DNA from: Phallus indusiatus
Lineage: Eukaryota; Basidiomycota; Agaricomycetes; Phallales; Phallaceae
Length of the DNA: 64,000 nt
NCBI GenBank assembly: GCA_027605045.1
Contig: JAQFWX010000015.1
Location: 790,455-854,454, forward strand
Direction of reading: 5' to 3'
The stretch's first letter is position 1. Every line of letters begins with the position of its first letter. The notes under the pieces are model-generated. The model was not told the origin of the DNA. It saw nothing but the letters and a program-made list of their open reading frames with translations, and searched no databases. Shown one piece after another: positions 58,535 to 64,000 of the stretch. Made by a program: the position numbers and the translations under genes.

Positions 58535-59671
58535 TGTTGGGCAGACAAAAGAAACTAACCGAGGTTTGTGACATGTGTGACATAGAGTCACACCACCGCT
58601 ACTGCCACTTCCGTCCTTTTTGTTGTGTCGTCATCTGAGAGTGTACGTTCCTAACCAAGCTCAAAGGAACGAATACATCTCATGCGCAAGCGCAAAAGTA
58701 CTATGAATAATATGGTCTACGCAAAAAAATTGGATTTCTTATTGGATGAAGTTCTTTAATGCCTGTTAAACTTGTGTCAAACTTTCCTTAGAACTTACTT
58801 CAAATAGACAGCCCAATCCACCGAGAAATTCCGCTGTCCTGCTTTAATCTATCAAGATTGTTGAATGAAACCGAATGTGGACTGAAAGGCTCGAACTTCG
58901 ATGCCCTATGCACATGGGCTGTCTTATTGTTTCTATAGCAATGTTGAGTGCGGCTGCCGTGACCGAACTGTTAGCCCTGGACTTCACATTTCTGGTCATT
59001 TGTTATATGCATTGCTTTACATATATGTTAATGACTTAATTAGACACAACAATTATGCTTTTCCAGGTCAAAGTCTCCCCCAAAAAGAAGGTACCTCAAC
59101 AGTTTCAGTGTTCACGGACGACGAGGACGGGAGGATCAGTTCTCTTAAACATCTCCTGGATAACAAAGGAAGACTTTCGTGAAGCAATCGATCAAGGCGA
59201 TGACTTTGTAAAGAGTAAATTCAAATACAAAAGTTTTATACTGTGAAATCCCGAGGACGTTCACTACTAAATTATCTCGCAGTTACATAAACAAAAGTTA
59301 AACAAAAGAAACTGACGCTGCTGATCTTCTACATATATCTTGTACTTTATATGGTCGTTATCTAGGAAAGCTAGCTTGAAAATTATACCTAGGAGATTGG
59401 CATTCGAGGACAACATTGTAGACAGCCGCCCATGACGCACCCTCGATACATCGGCAGCTGATCGGCATTGGGGACACACGGCCGATAATTCCCACGGACT
59501 GGTAGTGAAAAAATAAACTTGACTCACGCCATGCACACGCAATAACGAGACTTGGACGTGCCTTCTCCTAAATATACTCCTTTGGCTCTTACGCCACCCT
59601 CAAGTGCGATGTCTGTTTTTTCTGTAGGTTTGCAAGTCCACAGGATATTGCTTTGATAACTTATTAGAACG
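58535..59671. other. Intergenic, no supported gene
   Basis: A short plus-strand frame at 59050-59182 (VFTDDEDGRISSLKHLLDNK) has coding-like composition but no start, introns or family match. Confidence 0.4.
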
Positions 59672-60724
59672 ATGCAGATTTCTGAGAGCAAGTTAGACAT
59701 GGCTCAAGATGCTGCGACTTTATTACGTCTGGGGACCGCAGAAGCTCATGAAAAGGCTGAGCAAAGCGCTGGAGCGAAGCTTTTGACGAGTGGCGGGTTA
59801 TCTAGAGAGCGTTATATTCGCTTTCTAGTTGTATTATGGATGGTTTACTCGTAAGCTTTTCCTTTATCTCACTGAGGAACGACGAAACAAACCTTACTCC
59901 CTGTTCAAGAGCTCTAGAAGAAGCCCTTGATGCTCACAGCTCCGATCCTATAATTTCATCCACGTACAATCCTAGACTTCTCTCACGGACATCTGCTCTA
60001 TCCGCAGATATCGCATACTTTCTGCAAACTCCAGAGCCAGAGTGGAAAGATCATCCTTTGATATCGTCATTTTACCGGGATCCACCTTCCCAGGTGAACG
60101 ATTACGTCACATCCATCCAATCCGCTGCATCCTCTGATCGTTCAAGACTACTGGCCCACGCGTACGTCAGGTACTTGGGCGATCTCAGTGGCGGACAGAT
60201 CATCAAACGTCGCATACGAAAGGCTTATGGTTTAACGGAGGAAGGCCTTTCCGGAACTCAATTTTACGACTTTGAGAAGCTGGAGGGAAGAGGACATGCG
60301 AACATAGGAGACATGCGGACCATCAAAGTATGGTATCGAGATGGATTGAACAATGGTATTGGAGATGACCCATCTCGAAAAGGTAACGCTTTTGCTATAT
60401 TCACGTTCGCTACTTCACTTTCTGACCACTCATATTACAAAAGCAATTCTTGTCGAGGAGGCTAATGTCGCTTTTCGCCTTAACGAAGGAATCCTCAGTC
60501 TTTTGCAAGAGGCAAAGGCTGAAGACACTGCTGGCAGCCCGGATAAGACCCGATATACCCCTAAATCAAACCAGAAATCAGTTGGTGTGGCACAGGTTTT
60601 CTCCTTGGTTTTGCTGGCGGCGGGCTTACATCTTGTTCTCCAATTGGGTGGTTTTGGTGACCATACCAGCCATTTCAGCCAATGGACGCGAGTCCAGAAA
60701 TGGGTTTCGGATATATTTGGTTGA
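59672..60724 (+). CDS. Heme oxygenase
   Basis: Three exons, 59672-59850, 59910-60382 and 60444-60724, spliced with GT-AG introns of 59 and 61 bases, encode 310 residues (or slightly fewer if the second ATG at 59699 is used). The N-terminal helix has GTAEAHEKAE, whose His is the expected proximal heme ligand. The distal helix carries the family signature YLGDLSGGQIIKRR (about 60172-60213). The C-terminus ends with a hydrophobic anchor VFSLVLLAAGLHLVLQL (60598-60648), as in ER-anchored heme oxygenases. It opens heme to biliverdin, CO and ferrous iron, using electrons from a reductase, and serves iron recycling. Appears intact. Confidence 0.88.
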
Positions 60725-61407
60725 TGCTATGTATGCATTGAATACTGGGTTTCTGATGCTTTTGAGATATAACTTAACTTACCCTGTATTGTTCGTCTAT
60801 AGCTAATACTTCTCAGATTTGCGACTTTTCATGAATACACGCCTGCATAGATGTACTGGACATTAAAGAACTGTGACATCGCGACCTGTCACATTTTGCG
60901 AACCTGTTCTAATCGGAGTGTCAGTCTGAGCCCAGATTACTCGAAAAAAGAGGCTGGGTGCCGCCTGTTTCAGTTTCAATTAAATATCTGAATATTGTCA
61001 TTTTATCGGATTTCATGACTGGAATTACTAGTGATTGGGCCATTCGCCATTCGGCAAGGCGAGATTACGAAACAACTACGAGGCGTTGTCGTCTTCGGTT
61101 CTCATGCATAGCCCTTATTGGCTCTTATGCAGTGCTATATGTCAGGAATAGTATGACGCGATCAGACGTGTTATTCATGCTCGTTTGATACGCTCTCCTA
61201 AGGTTATACGAGAACAGACACAAATTTGAAAAAACTAATTTCTTATCAACATTCCGAGAATCATACTTTATTCATACATAAGTATCAGCCAATTAAATCC
61301 GCAATCTCATGGAAAGCACTTGTTACTGATTTCGTCATCATCAGAAATTATTCCCGATAATCGGGCTTTAATTTGTATTCCCTACAAAACATGTTGTAAG
61401 CATATAT
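60725..61407. other. Intergenic, convergent 3' ends
   Basis: Between heme oxygenase and the FAD monooxygenase, which converge. No gene seen. Confidence 0.5.
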
Positions 61408-63416
61408 TCACGTCGTAGACGGTCCATTACTGACCAACGCTTTTGATAAATACCTCGATGTGAAGAATTCTCCAGCCGCCCACCAAATCTACAGAGTAAA
61501 TGATGAATCGCCATTATTTCATGTTTACTGTACTCGACTTACTCCAGGATGTCCCGACGGTGAGTAAGTTCGTCTCAACTCGTGTACTTCATTGAATCCC
61601 CATACAGGTGTAATTTTGCAAGCAATTTCATCACCGAAAATAGGTGAAACAACATTCTTCAGGGGCTCGAATCCTGTAGCGAATATAACAGCGTCGGCTG
61701 GTAAAAACGAGCCGTCCTTGAATATTAGACCGTCTGCCGTGAAATGTTCAGGTTCGCCACGTTTGACTTTTATATCCCCTTTGATGATGAGATCTGCTGT
61801 CCCGATATCCTGAGCTGTCATAACAAGATCAGAAGCAGAAGGGTTATTGGAACCTGAAATATGAACGTACAATATCCTAAATAAGCCATCAGATCCATGA
61901 ATGTAAAGACAAACAGGTGTAGCGACATACCACCGAGCCGCTGAAACACTCTCACAAACTGTCCCTCTCCATCTTCTCCCTCGTTAACATTTAACCCAGC
62001 CTTCAAAAGTCCCTCAATCATCTCCTTCTGATCCGCAACCCGTTTTTCCCTTCCTGCAATTCCCAATTCCTTCCACAAACCAAAAGAAAGACCAGCAAGT
62101 CGCAAATCTGAATTCCGAACATGACCATCAAGAGGATACGCAAAGTCCAAAACGGTTCTTTGGAAATATTCGTTAGATATAACGATAAGACTCGATCTTT
62201 GAACTATTGTAACTGATTTGACGTTGTGCAGTGCTAGATTCTGGCAGATATCTGTTGCGGATTGAGAAGCTCCAACGACCACGACATTTTTGTCTGCGAA
62301 TGGGTGGGGTCCTTTATAGTGAATTGCATGGAATTGAGAGCCATTGAATAATTCTGCGCCACAAAGAGAAGGAACATATGGTTTTCCGTGTAGTCCGATC
62401 GCTAGAACAATATGATATGGCCTAAGTGTAACCTTTTCTCCGTCCTTTGAAACTTCCACAGTCCATCGCTTCGTGACAGGATCATAGGTCGGCGTCGGCA
62501 AAATTGTCGAACGTTGCCAGATTACCAAATCTTGATTGACAGAATATTGTTCCAGCATGGTCGCTACTTTGTCTCTCGGAGTAAACTTTGGCCAGTTATC
62601 AGGAAATTTGCTATATAACACTGAGAATGGGAATTTTGAGATCCAAGTAATACAAAACACAGTCTGAGCGTATTTGTGAAACATACGTGTATGATGCGAT
62701 CTGGGTGTATGCAGTGTCAAACTTGGATAACGCTGCCGCCAATTGTCTCCCACACGGTCGCACTGTTCTAATATCAGAGTTGGTATGCCCATCTGGCGAA
62801 ACCTTGCACCAACGCTGAGCCCGTTCTGAGCAGCGCCCACTATGTAGTGAAGGATGCACCTCAACGGTCAAAGTGTAAATGTATGCAATTAACACACACC
62901 GATGATAACATGTGGGTCTTCCTCAATCCTTTTCTTCTCTTCTTCAAAAACATCTATCCAATTCTTTCGGTGCTCATCATAGTATCCGCTAGGCACTTGA
63001 GTATTCTCTTCGTGGCCTTTGATATCGACCGCCGAAAAGTAGACAGACAGGGCCTTCCAAGACTCCTCATGATCAGGCTGTAACAGAATATACCCTCTTC
63101 CCCATACTAAAGGTGTCTCGAAAGTAAACGCCGCTTCTACTGCATTTCCACCGAAAGCAAATCCGGGAGGAATACCATCGACAGAGGAACTGTCGAGTTG
63201 TAGGTTTGTAATTACGTTTTTCTTCAAACGATTCGCGAGATATTCTTCAATGTCTTTATGACATTTGATAGAACGGAGATTCCACTCAAAAGTGAGATGA
63301 TCCCTGAGCCAACCGTGTGGGAGGAATAAAGAGGTCAGAGCATGAGCGTCACCAGATGCTAAATGTTGGGTGAATTCGAGAAACCATTCAGCGATGATAT
63401 GAGAAGGTTCGTGCAT
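61408..63416 (-). CDS. FAD-dependent monooxygenase with NTF2-like N-terminus
   Basis: Minus-strand exons: 63416-62900, 62839-62687, 62620-61931, a short poorly defined exon near 61876, about 61820-61543, and 61488-61408. The first about 170 residues (MHEPSHIIAEWFLEF to PLVWGRGYILLQPD) look like a SnoaL/NTF2-like domain. Then come an FAD-binding VGAAQNGLSVGARF (across the first intron), DRVGDNWRQRYPSLTLHTPR, KFTPRDKVATMLE, an NADPH-binding VVVVGASQSATDICQ (about 62290), the ATGF motif DAVIFATGFEP (about 61690), and a last exon IWWAAGEFFTSRYLSKALVS ending with TGA at 61408. This is the flavin-containing monooxygenase architecture common in fungi. It probably hydroxylates or oxidises a small substrate; substrate unknown. 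The middle splice (61876) involves a 6- or 23-nt exon and is uncertain. Otherwise intact. Confidence 0.8.
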
Positions 63417-64000
63417 GTCTCTGTTGATATAAGCTAATTCCTGAGCTCTGCTTTATATATGCATGTTATGTTATAGTTACTTTGTAAATATTAATACTTT
63501 AAAGAATGTATATCCTACGTGCTCGGATTGCGCCCCCAAATTCAAAATAGCATTGGTAAATATCCTAACCGAAAGCTTATTATTCATTGAATACTTGGAG
63601 AAACCGCTCTCCGATCGCATCTCTCCGAATATAGACTTATTTCGAGAATTCAATAACAATTCTCGCCTGTGAGTTTTATTGGTCATCATACGATCATTTC
63701 TTACATTAGATATCACATGGTCCCATAAGTTGTAAGGTATGTTTCTCTCCTCTCGAGTCGGACTCCGGTATTCCCAGTAGTTCTCACTCTAGGTATGAAA
63801 TGTTGACACGCCACCGCACAGACCTCAGTGCGTCATAACCAAGTTGAACGTTTTAAACTTTAGAGCACACGACTTCCGTATTCCAGTAGTTTCTGAGGTA
63901 TGTAGATCTAATTGCTCAATGACTTGAACGAAAACGAAGTACTGGACTTGGTTTATGGCAGTCTGAGGAATTTTGATACCGAAAACAGAACAAGACAACT
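63417..64000. other. Upstream flank, no gene seen
   Basis: Contains the presumptive promoter of the minus-strand monooxygenase. No gene recognised up to the window edge. Confidence 0.4.

Noticed and set aside
59050..59246. Short overlapping plus-strand frames with coding-like peptides
   Set aside because: No start context, splice partners or homology visible; left as intergenic.

Overview
The window looks like a chromosomal segment from a mushroom-forming basidiomycete (Agaricomycetes). Coding stretches are broken by short GT-AG introns of about 45-60 bases. The families present are typical of that group: a KDZ-type transposase, chromodomain Gypsy retrotransposons, DUF6533-type membrane proteins, a secreted protein family with a GEPLN-IISG core, and an FAD monooxygenase with an NTF2-like N-terminus. 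No rRNA, convincing tRNA, CRISPR array or bacterial-style operon was seen. All calls were made by eye from the sequence and translated frames; no database search was run.

Layout. 1-23165 is a nested pile of transposable elements. It holds a 742-bp hAT-type MITE (221-962), then a KDZ transposase pseudogene (1603-5363) split by two solo LTRs with perfect 5-bp target duplications, one of them inside an intron. The KDZ gene is cut off by an LTR (5364-5715) with no target duplication, which probably marks a recombination breakpoint. Beyond it lies the remnant of a minus-strand Gypsy element (element A, 5716-23165). Element A was itself invaded by a complete but decayed Gypsy element B (5993-15090), by an inverted solo B-type LTR (15548-15811) and by another solo LTR (20805-21200). 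Both A and B encode gag, protease, RT, RNase H, integrase, a chromodomain, and an additional third ORF downstream of pol.

23166-50817 is gene-poor. It carries five diverged copies of one DUF6533-type multi-pass membrane protein gene, each with the same 8-nt microexon. It also has an intact acetoacetate-decarboxylase-like gene, a secreted-protein gene with a truncated paralog, and two large blocks of segmental duplication. 50818-64000 is ordinary gene space: a single-pass membrane glycoprotein, two overlapping minus-strand genes (one a CCCH zinc-finger protein), a small unknown gene, heme oxygenase, and an FAD monooxygenase.

The strongest unexplained signal is in elements A and B. Their coding DNA, and the LTR of A, are packed with back-to-back short perfect hairpins (7-9 bp stems, 3-8 nt loops). 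At 15110-15383 ten occur within about 275 bases of ORF3. This goes well beyond chance and coincides with protein-coding sequence. It is the observation I would follow up first, together with the conserved extra ORF3.
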